Shown in pieces: positions 1-7,479 of a DNA stretch of 15,263 nucleotides (its first letter is position 1; each line of letters starts with the position of its first letter). Below the pieces are notes generated by a model. That model was not told the origin of the DNA. It saw only the letters and a list, made by a program, of their open reading frames with translations, and made no database searches. The position numbers and the translations under genes are program-made. The stretch covers positions 1 through 15,263 of the forward strand of contig NZ_JBBMFO010000035.1 in the NCBI RefSeq assembly GCF_040096015.1. Reading direction: 5' to 3'. Origin of the DNA: Peptoniphilus_A hominis. Its GTDB lineage: Bacteria; Bacillota; Clostridia; Tissierellales; Peptoniphilaceae.

Positions 1-31
1 GCGTCTAAGTATTGATTTTTAAATGAAAAGA

Positions 32-53
32 GAGACTCGAGTTAACGAGTCTC
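32..53 (-). terminator. Short perfect hairpin, possible secondary terminator
   Basis: An 8-bp perfect inverted repeat (GAGACTCG at 32-39, CGAGTCTC at 46-53) encloses a 6-nt loop. Read on the minus strand, the stem is followed by TTTTCATTT, a weak U-tract, so it may be a back-up terminator downstream of ahpF. On the plus strand no T-tail follows. No gene is visible in positions 1-116 apart from this hairpin. Confidence 0.35.
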
Positions 54-116
54 CCCAATATTTGACATAGAGCCAATTTTTTATGATAAATATAGACTTT
101 AAAAATCCAAGACAAG

Positions 117-149
117 AAAAAAAGAAGTAGGTCGCCCATACTTCTTTTT
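117..149 (-). terminator. Intrinsic terminator of ahpCF (bidirectional shape)
   Basis: Perfect 11-bp inverted repeat: AAAAAGAAGTA at 119-129 and TACTTCTTTTT at 139-149, with a 9-nt loop. It lies 11 bases past the ahpF stop. The A/T-rich stem ends give a U-tract in both directions. Its arms are almost the same as those of the terminator at 2371-2399, on the other side of the ahpCF unit. Confidence 0.8.
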
Positions 150-159
150 AATAGAAACT

Positions 160-1683
160 TCAATTTCCCTTAGTCATTAAATAATTGTAGGCGCCAAGGG
201 CTGCTGTCGCACCTGAACCCTCTGCTATTATAATTTGTTTGAAGGCTGAGTTAGTGCAGTCCCCTGCCCCATAAATTCCTTCAACATTTGTTGCTCCAAA
301 TTCATCTACAATTATTTCGCCGCGAGGATTCTTTTCAACAAGGTCAAGCCATTCTGTCATTGGCACAAGACCAACTTGGATAAAGCATCCGTCAGTGGCT
401 TCTTCTATAACTTGTCCAGAGACCCTGTCCTTGTAGGTGATTTTTTCAAGAAACTTTTCCCCACTTAGGGCTTGAGTTTCTGCATTAGTAACTATTTTTA
501 CATTTTTAAATTCCCTAAGTTTGTCTTGAAGAAGCTTATCTGCCTTTAATTCAGGCAAAAATTCTAGGACTAGGACTTCTCTTGCTATGCTGGCAAGGTC
601 TATGGCTGCTTCTATGCCAGAGTTTCCTCCACCAATTACTGTAACCTTCTTGCCCCTAAATAGGGGTCCATCACAGTGAGTACAGTAGGCCACGCCCTTG
701 TTCCTAAATTCAATTTCTCCAGGAATGCCAATGAGCCTCCACTTAGCACCTGTAGCTATTACAATAGTCCTTGCGAAGAGATTTCCCTTATCTGTTAGGA
801 TCTTTAACTTCTCGTCTCTCTCTATGCCTGTAACTGATAGTCCTTCAATGACTTCTACCTTGTACTTGTCAAGATGTGCCTTGACATCCTCCATATACTT
901 GGGACCCTCTGTGTAGGCTATGCCCGTAATATTTTCTATGGCAAGAGTTTCCTTTACTTGACCGCCAAATTCCTTGGCTACAAGAGCAGTCCTTATCCCC
1001 TTTCTCGCTGCATAGATGGCTGCTGTCGCCCCACCAGGGCCTCCACCTATTATCAGGCAGTCATAAATAGGTTTTTCTTCAAGCCTTAGGTCAACTTCTT
1101 CCTTCTTTATCTTATTTAAGATTTCATTTAAGGAAATTTTTCCACTGTTAAAGACTTCTCCATTTACATAAGTTGTTGGCACTGCAAGTACACCAAGGTC
1201 TTCAACATAGTCAGTGAAGACAGACCCGTCCACCATTGTGTGGGAGATCTTTGGATTTAGGACTGCCATAATATTTAGGGACTGAACTACTTCAGGGCAG
1301 TTGTGGCAAGATAGGCTGACCATGGTTTCGAAATTCATTTCATCCTCTATTGCCATAATCCTTTCCCTAGTCTTGTCATCAATCTTTGGTGGGCGACCCC
1401 CAACTTGTAGGATGGCAAGTATAAAGGACTCAAACTCGTGTCCAAGGGGTATGCCTGCAAAAGTGATTCCACTACTACTATCTGATAAAAGGCTAAAGCT
1501 TGGCTTAAACTTTAGGTCCCCCTCCTTTATTTTTATTTTGTCAGAAAGTCCCCCTAGCTCATCTAAGAACTTTTTTAAGTCCCTTGAATTTTCTGTATCA
1601 TCAAGGTCTACTGAAATTACAACCTCCTTTTCAAGAAGCTTAAAATATTCAGCAACCTGATTTTTTAAATTTTGATCTAACAT
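160..1683 (-). CDS. ahpF: Alkyl hydroperoxide reductase subunit F (AhpF, NADH:peroxiredoxin oxidoreductase)
   Basis: Cytosolic FAD disulfide reductase that passes electrons from NADH to AhpC. The N-terminal region is the usual double thioredoxin fold; its second half carries the redox pair CHNC at residues 126-129. A thioredoxin-reductase-like part follows, with the FAD site GGGPGGA (213-219), active-site CTHC (334-337), NAD(H) site GGGNSG (351-356) and a C-terminal GAGDCT FAD motif (472-477). I start it at 1683 (507 aa, normal for AhpF). This ATG shares a base with the ahpC stop (TAATG), and the protein then begins MLDQNLK, a typical AhpF N-terminus. The frame stays open upstream to an ATG at 1752, but that would add 23 residues read inside ahpC. 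Translation is probably coupled to ahpC. Confidence 0.95.
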   Translation of the reverse strand: MLDQNLKNQVAEYFKLLEKEVVISVDLDDTENSRDLKKFLDELGGLSDKIKIKEGDLKFKPSFSLLSDSSSGITFAGIPLGHEFESFILAILQVGGRPPKIDDKTRERIMAIEDEMNFETMVSLSCHNCPEVVQSLNIMAVLNPKISHTMVDGSVFTDYVEDLGVLAVPTTYVNGEVFNSGKISLNEILNKIKKEEVDLRLEEKPIYDCLIIGGGPGGATAAIYAARKGIRTALVAKEFGGQVKETLAIENITGIAYTEGPKYMEDVKAHLDKYKVEVIEGLSVTGIERDEKLKILTDKGNLFARTIVIATGAKWRLIGIPGEIEFRNKGVAYCTHCDGPLFRGKKVTVIGGGNSGIEAAIDLASIAREVLVLEFLPELKADKLLQDKLREFKNVKIVTNAETQALSGEKFLEKITYKDRVSGQVIEEATDGCFIQVGLVPMTEWLDLVEKNPRGEIIVDEFGATNVEGIYGAGDCTNSAFKQIIIAEGSGATAALGAYNYLMTKGN

Positions 1684-2252
1684 TAGATCTTGCCAACTAG
1701 GTCTAGTCCTGGAGTTAAAGTCTTGCCAGATTGCTTCCATTTTGCTGGACATACTTGGCCAGGATTGTTTCTTACAAATTGTCCTGCGCGAATCTTGTCA
1801 ATAACTTGACTTGCATCACGGCCAATGCCATCTGCATTGATTTCCAAAGTTTGGATCACTCCATCTGGATCAATTATAAAAGTAGCCCTTTGTGCAAGGC
1901 CTGCTTCTTCATCAAGTACATCAAAGTCCCTTGCAATTGACTTGTGGGGGTCAGCCAGCATTGTGAACTCAAGCTTACTAATAGCTTCAGAGTGGTCATG
2001 CCATGCCTTGTGAACGAAGTGAGTGTCAGTTGACATAGAGTAAACTTCAGCTCCCAGTTCCTTTAACTTTCCATATTGTTCTTGCATGTCTTCAAGTTCA
2101 GTTGGACATACAAAAGTAAAATCAGCAGGGTAGAACATTAAAACTGTCCACTTGCCTTCAAGGTCCTTGTTAGAAACCTCTACAAACTCTTCCTTGCTAG
2201 GGGCATAACCCATAGTTTTAAACTCAGGTATTTTCTTTCCTATTTGTGACAT
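1683..2252 (-). CDS. ahpC: Alkyl hydroperoxide reductase subunit C (2-Cys peroxiredoxin)
   Basis: Typical 2-Cys peroxiredoxin of 189 aa that reduces H2O2, organic hydroperoxides and probably peroxynitrite in the cytosol, and is recycled by AhpF. The peroxidatic cysteine is C49 in FTFVCPTE, and the preceding YPADFTF supplies the conserved Pro and Thr of the active site. The resolving cysteine is C168 in GQVCPAKW. The start ATG is preceded by AGGAGGA (2257-2263). It is first in a two-gene unit with ahpF. An inverted repeat that resembles Fur-family operators lies 30-46 bases upstream, consistent with peroxide or iron control. In an anaerobe this pair is a main defence during air exposure. Confidence 0.97.
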   Translation of the reverse strand: MSQIGKKIPEFKTMGYAPSKEEFVEVSNKDLEGKWTVLMFYPADFTFVCPTELEDMQEQYGKLKELGAEVYSMSTDTHFVHKAWHDHSEAISKLEFTMLADPHKSIARDFDVLDEEAGLAQRATFIIDPDGVIQTLEINADGIGRDASQVIDKIRAGQFVRNNPGQVCPAKWKQSGKTLTPGLDLVGKI

Positions 2253-2281
2253 ATTGTCCTCCTTATATTTTTAAAGTTTAT

Positions 2282-2298
2282 TTGATATTCTCTATCAA
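2282..2298. promoter_or_regulatory. Inverted repeat upstream of ahpC, Fur/PerR-like operator candidate
   Basis: TTGATA-N5-TATCAA, a perfect 6-bp inverted repeat of 17 bp overall, centred 38 bases before the ahpC ATG. Set against the Fur-type 7-1-7 consensus (TGATAAT-N-ATTATCA), the inner 15 bp match at 11 of 14 informative positions. PerR regulates ahpCF in several Firmicutes, so PerR or another Fur-family protein is the natural candidate. I could not place a convincing -35/-10 for ahpC. A poor pair, TTGCGG (2310-2315) and GAGAAT (2287-2292), would overlap this repeat. Confidence 0.4.
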
Positions 2299-2370
2299 TT
2301 TATCTATACCCGCAAAAACTCGGGATTTTTAAATATATAATCTTTTTAATCTTAAATTCCCCTGTATAAT

Positions 2371-2399
2371 AAAAAAAGAAGTATGACATCCATACTTCT
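2371..2399 (-). terminator. Intrinsic terminator of the ABC importer operon
   Basis: A 9-bp perfect stem (AGAAGTATG at 2377-2385, CATACTTCT at 2391-2399) with a 5-nt loop. On the minus strand it is followed by a run of T (complement of 2371-2376). It lies just past the stop of the ATPase gene and before the ahpC upstream region. Confidence 0.85.
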
Positions 2400-2414
2400 C
2401 TTCCACTATATTTT

Positions 2415-3215
2415 CTATTTTAAATTTTCATCTTCTATACCAAGAGGAATTATACTCTCGTAAGCTTTGCCATCAACAGAAATTTTTTCTATCTTCACCT
2501 CAACAGAAAAAGATTTTTTTAAATTCTCTCCATTTAAAACTTCTCTAGTCTCTCCAAACTTATAAGTCTTGTCGTAATTTAATAGAATACATTTGTTGGA
2601 AATTTTTAGGGCATGCTCTGGATAGTGGGTGTTCATGACAATAATCACTCCACTTTCAGAAAGTTTTTTTATTAAATCTAAAATAATAATTTGGTTTTTG
2701 TAGTCAAGACCGCTTTCTGGCTCGTCTAAAATAATTATTTGTGGATCCTTGACAAGGCTTCTGGCTATTAAAAGCATTTGCAGTTCTCCACCACTCATTT
2801 CATTGGCAAGCTTGTCTGCAAGATGGTCTATCCCTATCATCTTCATGACTTCCCTCGCCCTCTCAATTTCTCTTTGACTAGGTCTTTCAAAAATATTTAA
2901 GGATGAAGTTGACCCAAAAAGGACCATTTCAAGTCCAGTGTAGGAAAAGGAGAAATTCCTCTTTTGTGGAATGTAGGAAATTTTTGACCAGACTTCTCTT
3001 TCCTTCATGGCAGAAATATTTTTGCCATCAATAAAAGTCTCGCCCCTAGTCCAAGGAAGAAGTCCCGTCAAACACTTTATGAGAGTTGTCTTTCCCACTC
3101 CATTGGGTCCAAGAATTGAAAGGACGTCACCATCACCTAGAGAAAAATTTATGTCCCTTAAAATATAGTCTGTCTTTTTAAATTTAAAAAATCCCTTGGA
3201 AACTTCTAATTTCAT
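2415..3215 (-). CDS. ABC transporter ATP-binding protein, iron-complex (FecE/FhuC) type
   Basis: Cytosolic ATPase of 266 aa that drives the adjacent FecCD-type importer. Motifs in order: Walker A GPNGVGKT (36-43), Q-loop Q84, signature SGGEL (141-145), Walker B ILDEP with catalytic E165, D-loop SGLD (168-171) and switch histidine H197. The length is usual for the family. It is the last gene of a three-gene unit and starts with an ATGA overlap with the permease stop, so translation is likely coupled. The last ~30 residues extend past the nucleotide-binding domain and show no recognised motif. The family covers siderophore, heme, cobalamin and some molybdate/tungstate importers; this subunit does not settle the substrate. 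Confidence 0.93.
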   Translation of the reverse strand: MKLEVSKGFFKFKKTDYILRDINFSLGDGDVLSILGPNGVGKTTLIKCLTGLLPWTRGETFIDGKNISAMKEREVWSKISYIPQKRNFSFSYTGLEMVLFGSTSSLNIFERPSQREIERAREVMKMIGIDHLADKLANEMSGGELQMLLIARSLVKDPQIIILDEPESGLDYKNQIIILDLIKKLSESGVIIVMNTHYPEHALKISNKCILLNYDKTYKFGETREVLNGENLKKSFSVEVKIEKISVDGKAYESIIPLGIEDENLK

Positions 3216-4240
3216 TTAAATATTCCTCCAGACCTTCTCATTAGCATTATAAAAATTGGCGCTCCAATAATTGCAGTGAGAACTGAAATTGGAAGCTCAA
3301 TTACAGAAACTGTCCTTGATAGGGCTTCAATTAAGACCATAAAGGCTGCACCAAAGCTTATGCCAAAGGGCAGAGTGTAAAGATTATTTGCCCCAATGAG
3401 CATCCTAACGAGATGGGGAATGATAAGGCCAATCCAACCAATTTGCCCGCAAATGGATACGCTAGATGCAGTTATTATTGTTGAGGCCAGTATAAAAATA
3501 AATCTAGTCCTCTTAACATTTACGCCAAGAGACCTTGCCTCTTCCTCTGATAGGGAAAGGAGATTTAAACTCCAGCTCATCTTATAAATTACAAAAATTG
3601 AAATTAAAATGAGGGGTCCTGCCAAGACTAAGTTCTTGTAAGAAGTCCTGCCAAAGGAACCCATTAGCCAATAAGTAATTTGTGGCAGCTTGTCCATGGG
3701 GTCAGCTGTGTACTTTAATAGGGAGCTAAAGGCATTGGCAAGAGAAGATACAATAATCCCAGCCAAGACTAGCATGACAATAGAGGACTCATCTCGCCTC
3801 ACAAGATTTATGGTGATAAAAATTGAAATGAGACCAGTAGCAAGGGCGATGACTTGAATGCCCATAGTGCCAAGGGAAAGTAAAATCCCAATAATTGCGC
3901 CAAGGCTTGAGGCACTTGTCACTCCCAGTATATCTGGTGTCGCCAGTGGATTTGAAAAGAGAGCTTGAAAGGCAATGCCTGCTACAGTAAGACCTGCACC
4001 CACTATTAGGGCAGTGAGAATCCTTGGCAGCCTTATCTTAAAAATTAAGGACTCCATCATAGGGTCCAAGTCTCTTCTTAATATGTAATTTTTAAATAAA
4101 TTTATTATTTCAGAAATATTTACCTTCATCCTGCCCATAGAAAGTGCAAGGAGTGCACAGACTATGGGAAGAATGAATAAAATAAGATACACAGAGAGAC
4201 GGAGTTTCCCGTCATCTCTAGTGCAATATTTTTTTATCAT
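3212..4240 (-). CDS. ABC transporter permease, FecCD family
   Basis: Integral membrane permease of 342 aa with many hydrophobic helices. FecCD-family landmarks are visible: KIRLPRI leading into VGAGLTVAGIAFQALFSNP (about 68-98), PDILGV (102-107), the cytoplasmic coupling region around EEARSLGV (233-240), and GLIIPHLVR (271-279) followed by G..N..LP. Only one permease gene is present, so the pore is probably a homodimer with two ATPase subunits, as in BtuCD. It overlaps the genes on both sides by ATGA, giving a tightly coupled lipoprotein-permease-ATPase unit. Metal chelate or cobalamin-like substrates are typical of the family; the exact one is unknown. Confidence 0.93.
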   Translation of the reverse strand: MIKKYCTRDDGKLRLSVYLILFILPIVCALLALSMGRMKVNISEIINLFKNYILRRDLDPMMESLIFKIRLPRILTALIVGAGLTVAGIAFQALFSNPLATPDILGVTSASSLGAIIGILLSLGTMGIQVIALATGLISIFITINLVRRDESSIVMLVLAGIIVSSLANAFSSLLKYTADPMDKLPQITYWLMGSFGRTSYKNLVLAGPLILISIFVIYKMSWSLNLLSLSEEEARSLGVNVKRTRFIFILASTIITASSVSICGQIGWIGLIIPHLVRMLIGANNLYTLPFGISFGAAFMVLIEALSRTVSVIELPISVLTAIIGAPIFIMLMRRSGGIFK

Positions 4241-5400
4241 ATATTAAACATGTCCTCAATTTGCTCATCAGTAAGTTCATAATTGTACCATTTTTGGTAG
4301 TAGTCTTTAATAACTTTCTTCAAGTCGTAGTCCTTAAAGGCATCTGGATAAGTTTCGCTAGCTAGCCATGCAAGAACAAGTGGAGCATCTGGGTTTGGTG
4401 TAAGCCAGTTCCACATGCCAAGCTTTGAGTTGTAAACTCTCTTGTCCTTAACAGATTTTAAATTAGAAAAATCAAAACCTTCAACAGAATTGTTGTAGAC
4501 ATCTTCTGTCTTAATATTTAAAAGACCAGGTCCGTCAAGATAAAATACATCTGGGTTCCAAGAATAAATTTGTTCAACATTTACCTTGGCATAGCCCTTT
4601 GCTTCTTCTGCCACATTTTTTACCTTTAGTCTCTTTAGCCAGAAGTCGCCAAAAGTTCCCTTGCCGGCAACAATTGGAGTGCCTTCTTGATACTTCCAAA
4701 GGATCATGCCACTAGGTCTTTTTTCATCAGGAACTTTCGCAATTCTTTCTTCAACATCTTTTACAATTTCATTGCCAGCTGCCAAGAAATTATCCATCTT
4801 TCCCTTTTCGCCAAAGACATCTTCAAGAAGCTTTAGCCACTCGCCATACCTATTTATTGGGTCAGCAGGAGTGTCTGCTCCCATAGTTACAAAGCCAATA
4901 CATGGTACTCCAGTCTTAGATAGCTTTTCGTATCTATCTTGGTTTTTTGCATTGTAGAAAATTACATCTGGCTTTAACTTCATAATTTCTTCCACATTGA
5001 TGTCTGATTGACCTTGAACAGTGTTACTTGCATCTAAAAGTTCTGGTGCCATGTCCTTTAAAACTGTTTCAGAGATAACTTGCTTTAAGGAACCAGCATA
5101 GCCCACGATGTAAGGAGCCTTACCTTCATTGTATGCCATGTAAGTTGAAAGAATTGGCACTTGGTCAATTACAATCTTTTCAATTTTATTTGGCACCTCA
5201 ACTTCGTGACCTGCATGGTCCACCACCTTATGGCTTCCAGCCTCATCTTTTGTAGCAACTTTTTCTTCTGTAGAAACATTATTTGTTCCTGCATTTTTTT
5301 CTTCGCTATCTTCTTTTTTACCGCATCCGCCTAAAATTCCTGCCATCATTATAAAAACTAAAAGCAGGCTTAGGATCTTTTTAAACTTTAAATTTTTCAT
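4237..5400 (-). CDS. Iron-complex-type ABC importer substrate-binding lipoprotein
   Basis: Secreted binding protein of 387 aa, the first gene of its operon. A lipoprotein signal peptide is clear: KK-rich start, hydrophobic core, and lipobox LGGC with C26 as the lipidated cysteine. A low-complexity E/K/T/N linker (about 28-56) follows, then a cluster A-2/BtuF-like periplasmic-binding domain beginning VVDHAGHEVEVP (59-70). KLKPDVIFYNA (141-151) and WNPDVFYLDG (281-290) are the repeated 'KPDvii' strands of both lobes. A distinctive aromatic stretch, GMWNWLTPNPDAPLVLAW (328-345), lies near the C-terminus. GAAAGGAAG (5406-5414) precedes the ATG. The ligand cannot be told from sequence: iron chelate, heme, cobalamin or an oxyanion such as molybdate are all possible. 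Confidence 0.9.
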   Translation of the reverse strand: MKNLKFKKILSLLLVFIMMAGILGGCGKKEDSEEKNAGTNNVSTEEKVATKDEAGSHKVVDHAGHEVEVPNKIEKIVIDQVPILSTYMAYNEGKAPYIVGYAGSLKQVISETVLKDMAPELLDASNTVQGQSDINVEEIMKLKPDVIFYNAKNQDRYEKLSKTGVPCIGFVTMGADTPADPINRYGEWLKLLEDVFGEKGKMDNFLAAGNEIVKDVEERIAKVPDEKRPSGMILWKYQEGTPIVAGKGTFGDFWLKRLKVKNVAEEAKGYAKVNVEQIYSWNPDVFYLDGPGLLNIKTEDVYNNSVEGFDFSNLKSVKDKRVYNSKLGMWNWLTPNPDAPLVLAWLASETYPDAFKDYDLKKVIKDYYQKWYNYELTDEQIEDMFNI

Positions 5401-5455
5401 ATTTTCTTCCTTTCTTTATAAAATTAATTATTTTAAAACAAATAACCCTCTTTAT

Positions 5456-5461
5456 ATTATA
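5456..5461 (-). promoter_or_regulatory. -10 element for the ABC importer operon
   Basis: On the minus strand this reads TATAAT exactly. A weak -35, TTAAAA (5478-5483), sits 16 bp upstream. A transcript from here would have a ~45-base leader before the lipoprotein ATG. The poor -35 suggests dependence on, or strong control by, a regulator. Confidence 0.5.
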
Positions 5462-5490
5462 ATACTCTTGGAAAATTTTTTAAGTAAGTT

Positions 5491-5510
5491 ATGAAATAAA
5501 ATAATTTCAT
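5491..5510. promoter_or_regulatory. Inverted repeat between divergent ABC and etfBA promoters
   Basis: ATGAAAT-N6-ATTTCAT, a 20-bp palindrome with perfect 7-bp arms. It lies just upstream of the minus-strand -35 region of the ABC operon and about 45 bases before the plus-strand -10 of etfB. Its position suits an operator for either or both genes. The region is AT-rich, so chance is a real alternative. Confidence 0.3.
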
Positions 5511-5550
5511 TAAATCTAGGACTGATAAATACTTTAATAATTTTGGGGTA

Positions 5551-5559
5551 TGATATAAT
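5551..5559 (+). promoter_or_regulatory. Extended -10 promoter of etfBA
   Basis: TGATATAAT has the extended -10 form TGnTATAAT with a perfect TATAAT at 5554-5559. No good -35 lies 17 bp upstream (5531-5536 is ACTTTA), which extended -10 promoters tolerate. It is 34 bases before the etfB ATG, which has AGGAGGA at 5584-5590. Confidence 0.65.
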
Positions 5560-5593
5560 TATGATGAATAATTAATAAATTTTAGGAGGAACT

Positions 5594-6391
5594 ATGAAAA
5601 TATTATTATTGATGAAAACTGTTCCTGACACAACTAATGCGAGAATCGATCCAGAAACTAATAACTTAATTAGAGATGGAATTAAAACTATAATAAATCC
5701 ATCTGACCTATGCGGATTGAAGTTTGCATTAAATATATCAGAACAAGTAGAAGAAGATGTACAGATTGATGTCCTAACTATGGGCCCACCATCTGCAGAA
5801 AAATATTTGCGTGAATGTATCCAAATGGGTGCAGAAGAAGCCTACCTATTGGCAGGACTTGAATTTAAAGGTTCTGACACAATAGCAACTTCTTATGCCC
5901 TTGCTGAAGCAGCAAAATCAATTGGAGATTACTATATTATCTTTACTGGCGACCAAACAATGGACGGCGACACTGGACAAGTTGGTCCCCAAGTAGCAGA
6001 AAGACTTGGCATGAACCAAGTAACTTATGTCTCAGACATTAACTATGTAGACGGCGAATTTGAAGTTAAGAGAAATATTGGCACAGGCATTGAAACTGTA
6101 AAACTTTCCACTCCTTTTGTTGCATCTGCACTTAAAGGCTCTGTAAATAAACCTTCAAAGTTTGCCTTAAAGAGAAGCAAAATTGCCAAAGAAAAAGAAA
6201 TTCACGAAATGACTCCATCTTCTCTTGGACTTGACCTTGAAAAACTTGGACAAAAGGGGTCTCTTACAATTGTAAAAGATTTGTCTGCTCCAAGAAAATC
6301 TGAAGCAGGAAACCTTATTGACAAGGGCTCTGCCAAAGAAAATATAGAAGAAGTCATAAAGATCTTAGAAGATAAGAAAATATTAGTGTAG
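5594..6391 (+). CDS. etfB: Electron transfer flavoprotein subunit beta (first ETF)
   Basis: Cytosolic ETF beta subunit of 265 aa; with EtfA it forms the FAD-containing heterodimer that exchanges electrons with acyl-CoA dehydrogenases. The nucleotide-binding loop is well kept: GDQTMDGDTGQVGPQVAERLG lies at residues 119-139, the DGDT..QVGP form seen in clostridial, often bifurcating, ETFs. A C-terminal helix-rich arm follows SAPRKSEAG (231-239), the segment that normally wraps onto the alpha subunit. It is first of two genes behind an extended -10 promoter. No dehydrogenase gene is adjacent, so its partner, perhaps a butyryl-CoA dehydrogenase, must be elsewhere. The opening codons are ordinary and the SD is near-perfect, suggesting high expression. 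Confidence 0.95.
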   Translation: MKILLLMKTVPDTTNARIDPETNNLIRDGIKTIINPSDLCGLKFALNISEQVEEDVQIDVLTMGPPSAEKYLRECIQMGAEEAYLLAGLEFKGSDTIATSYALAEAAKSIGDYYIIFTGDQTMDGDTGQVGPQVAERLGMNQVTYVSDINYVDGEFEVKRNIGTGIETVKLSTPFVASALKGSVNKPSKFALKRSKIAKEKEIHEMTPSSLGLDLEKLGQKGSLTIVKDLSAPRKSEAGNLIDKGSAKENIEEVIKILEDKKILV

Positions 6392-6399
6392 GTGATAAA

Positions 6400-7395
6400 A
6401 TGAAAAAAGGAAATATTTGGGTAGTAAACGAAGCTTCAGAAGGTTCACTTTCACTTATTACTAAAGAAACTATGTCAAAGGCAAGAGAACTTTCTGATGA
6501 ATTAAATAAAGAACTTGTAGCTATTGAAATTGGCTACAAAAATGAAGAGCTTGCAAAGGAATCAGGCTACTATGGTGCCGACAAGGTAGTAAAAGTAGAT
6601 GACGAACTTTTAGAAAATTACAATACTCTTGCCTATGCAAAAGTATTAGAAAATTTAATGGAAAAATACGATCCAGCAATTGTAATGCTGCCAGCCAGCC
6701 ACAATGGTCGTGACTTGGCAGGTAGAGTTTCAGCAAAAAGAGGAGTTGGACTTGTTGCCGATTGCTCAAGCGTTGAACTAACAGAAGATAAGGCCGACAT
6801 CAAATGGATAAGACCATCCTTTGACGGAAAATTATTCTGCGATGTAAGAATTTTATCTGAAACAATGATGGCAACTATTGGAAGAGGCTCTTTTGTAGAA
6901 GCTCCTCGCGACGAAAAAAGAGAAGTTGAAATAATAAAAGAAGAAGCTGGACTAAGTGAAGAAGATGTTAAGACAAAATTCATTGATTTTGAAAAAGCTG
7001 ACATCAATCCACTTCTTGATAAACTTCTTAATTCAAAGGTAGTTGTATCTGGCGGTAGAGGACTTGGAGGCCCAGAAAACTGGCACCTAGTAGAAGAACT
7101 TGCAGATACCCTTGGCGGTGCAGTTGGAGCAACTAAAGCCGTAACAGACCTTGGCTGGTGCGACAAGGACCTACAAGTCGGTGTAACTGGCGTCCAAGTA
7201 AAACCAGACCTATACATTGCCCTTGGCATCTCTGGAGCCATCCAACACACAAAGGGCATGGAAAATTCTGCAACAATTATTGCCATCAACAACGACCCAG
7301 ATGCAGCAATCTTTAACACAGCATCCTACGGAATAGTTGACGATTTATTTAATATAGTTCCAGACTTAATAGAAGAAATAAAAAATAGAAAATAA
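6400..7395 (+). CDS. etfA: Electron transfer flavoprotein subunit alpha (first ETF, atypical FAD site)
   Basis: ETF alpha subunit of 331 aa. The C-terminal FAD domain is clear: SGGRGLGG (217-224), GISGAIQH (276-283), a following GMENS, and DDLFNIVPDL near the end. Two usually invariant spots differ. The GASR/GTR-type arginine that faces the FAD ring is lysine here (GATK, 243-246), and the GQTGK loop reads GVTGV (261-265). The later INKDPEAPIF motif reads INNDPDAAIF. The other EtfA in this window keeps GTRP and GQSGK, so the change is specific to this copy. The SD AGGTGA overlaps the etfB stop codon (TAGGTGA), 8 bases between genes. A strong terminator follows. Function as an ETF is secure; its redox behaviour may differ. 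Confidence 0.94.
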   Translation: MKKGNIWVVNEASEGSLSLITKETMSKARELSDELNKELVAIEIGYKNEELAKESGYYGADKVVKVDDELLENYNTLAYAKVLENLMEKYDPAIVMLPASHNGRDLAGRVSAKRGVGLVADCSSVELTEDKADIKWIRPSFDGKLFCDVRILSETMMATIGRGSFVEAPRDEKREVEIIKEEAGLSEEDVKTKFIDFEKADINPLLDKLLNSKVVVSGGRGLGGPENWHLVEELADTLGGAVGATKAVTDLGWCDKDLQVGVTGVQVKPDLYIALGISGAIQHTKGMENSATIIAINNDPDAAIFNTASYGIVDDLFNIVPDLIEEIKNRK

Positions 7396-7414
7396 AATAA
7401 AATAATTTAACTTG

Positions 7415-7451
7415 AAAAGCTTGGTGAAATTTTACTCTCACCAAGCTTTTT
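7415..7451 (+). terminator. Intrinsic terminator of etfBA
   Basis: A 13-bp perfect stem (AAAAGCTTGGTGA at 7415-7427, TCACCAAGCTTTT at 7438-7450) with a 10-nt loop and a T-tail. It lies between etfA and the convergent 41-codon ORF, and its A/T ends could stop transcription from either side. Confidence 0.9.
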
Positions 7452-7479
7452 AGATAAATTTAAGATTATAGATTTCTTC

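Noticed and set aside
62..90. TTGACA (62-67) with a loose TATGAT/GATAAA as a plus-strand promoter
   Set aside because: Spacing is wrong (14 or 17 bp to a poor -10), and any transcript would run at once into the terminator at 117-149 and then antisense to ahpF.
1684..1752. Upstream in-frame extension of ahpF to the ATG at 1752
   Set aside because: It would read 23 residues inside ahpC. The TAATG start at 1683 gives a normal AhpF N-terminus and length.
2309..2324. CCCG...CGGG small hairpin upstream of ahpC
   Set aside because: Only a 4-bp stem with an 8-nt loop and no proper T-tail; too weak to call a regulatory element.
2365..2370. TATAAT on the plus strand
   Set aside because: No -35, it is followed by a terminator and leads antisense into the ABC operon; AT-rich chance match.
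6633..7319. A 228-codon open frame opposite etfA
   Set aside because: Shadow of the etfA coding sequence, Ser/Leu/Pro-rich with no family resemblance and no SD.
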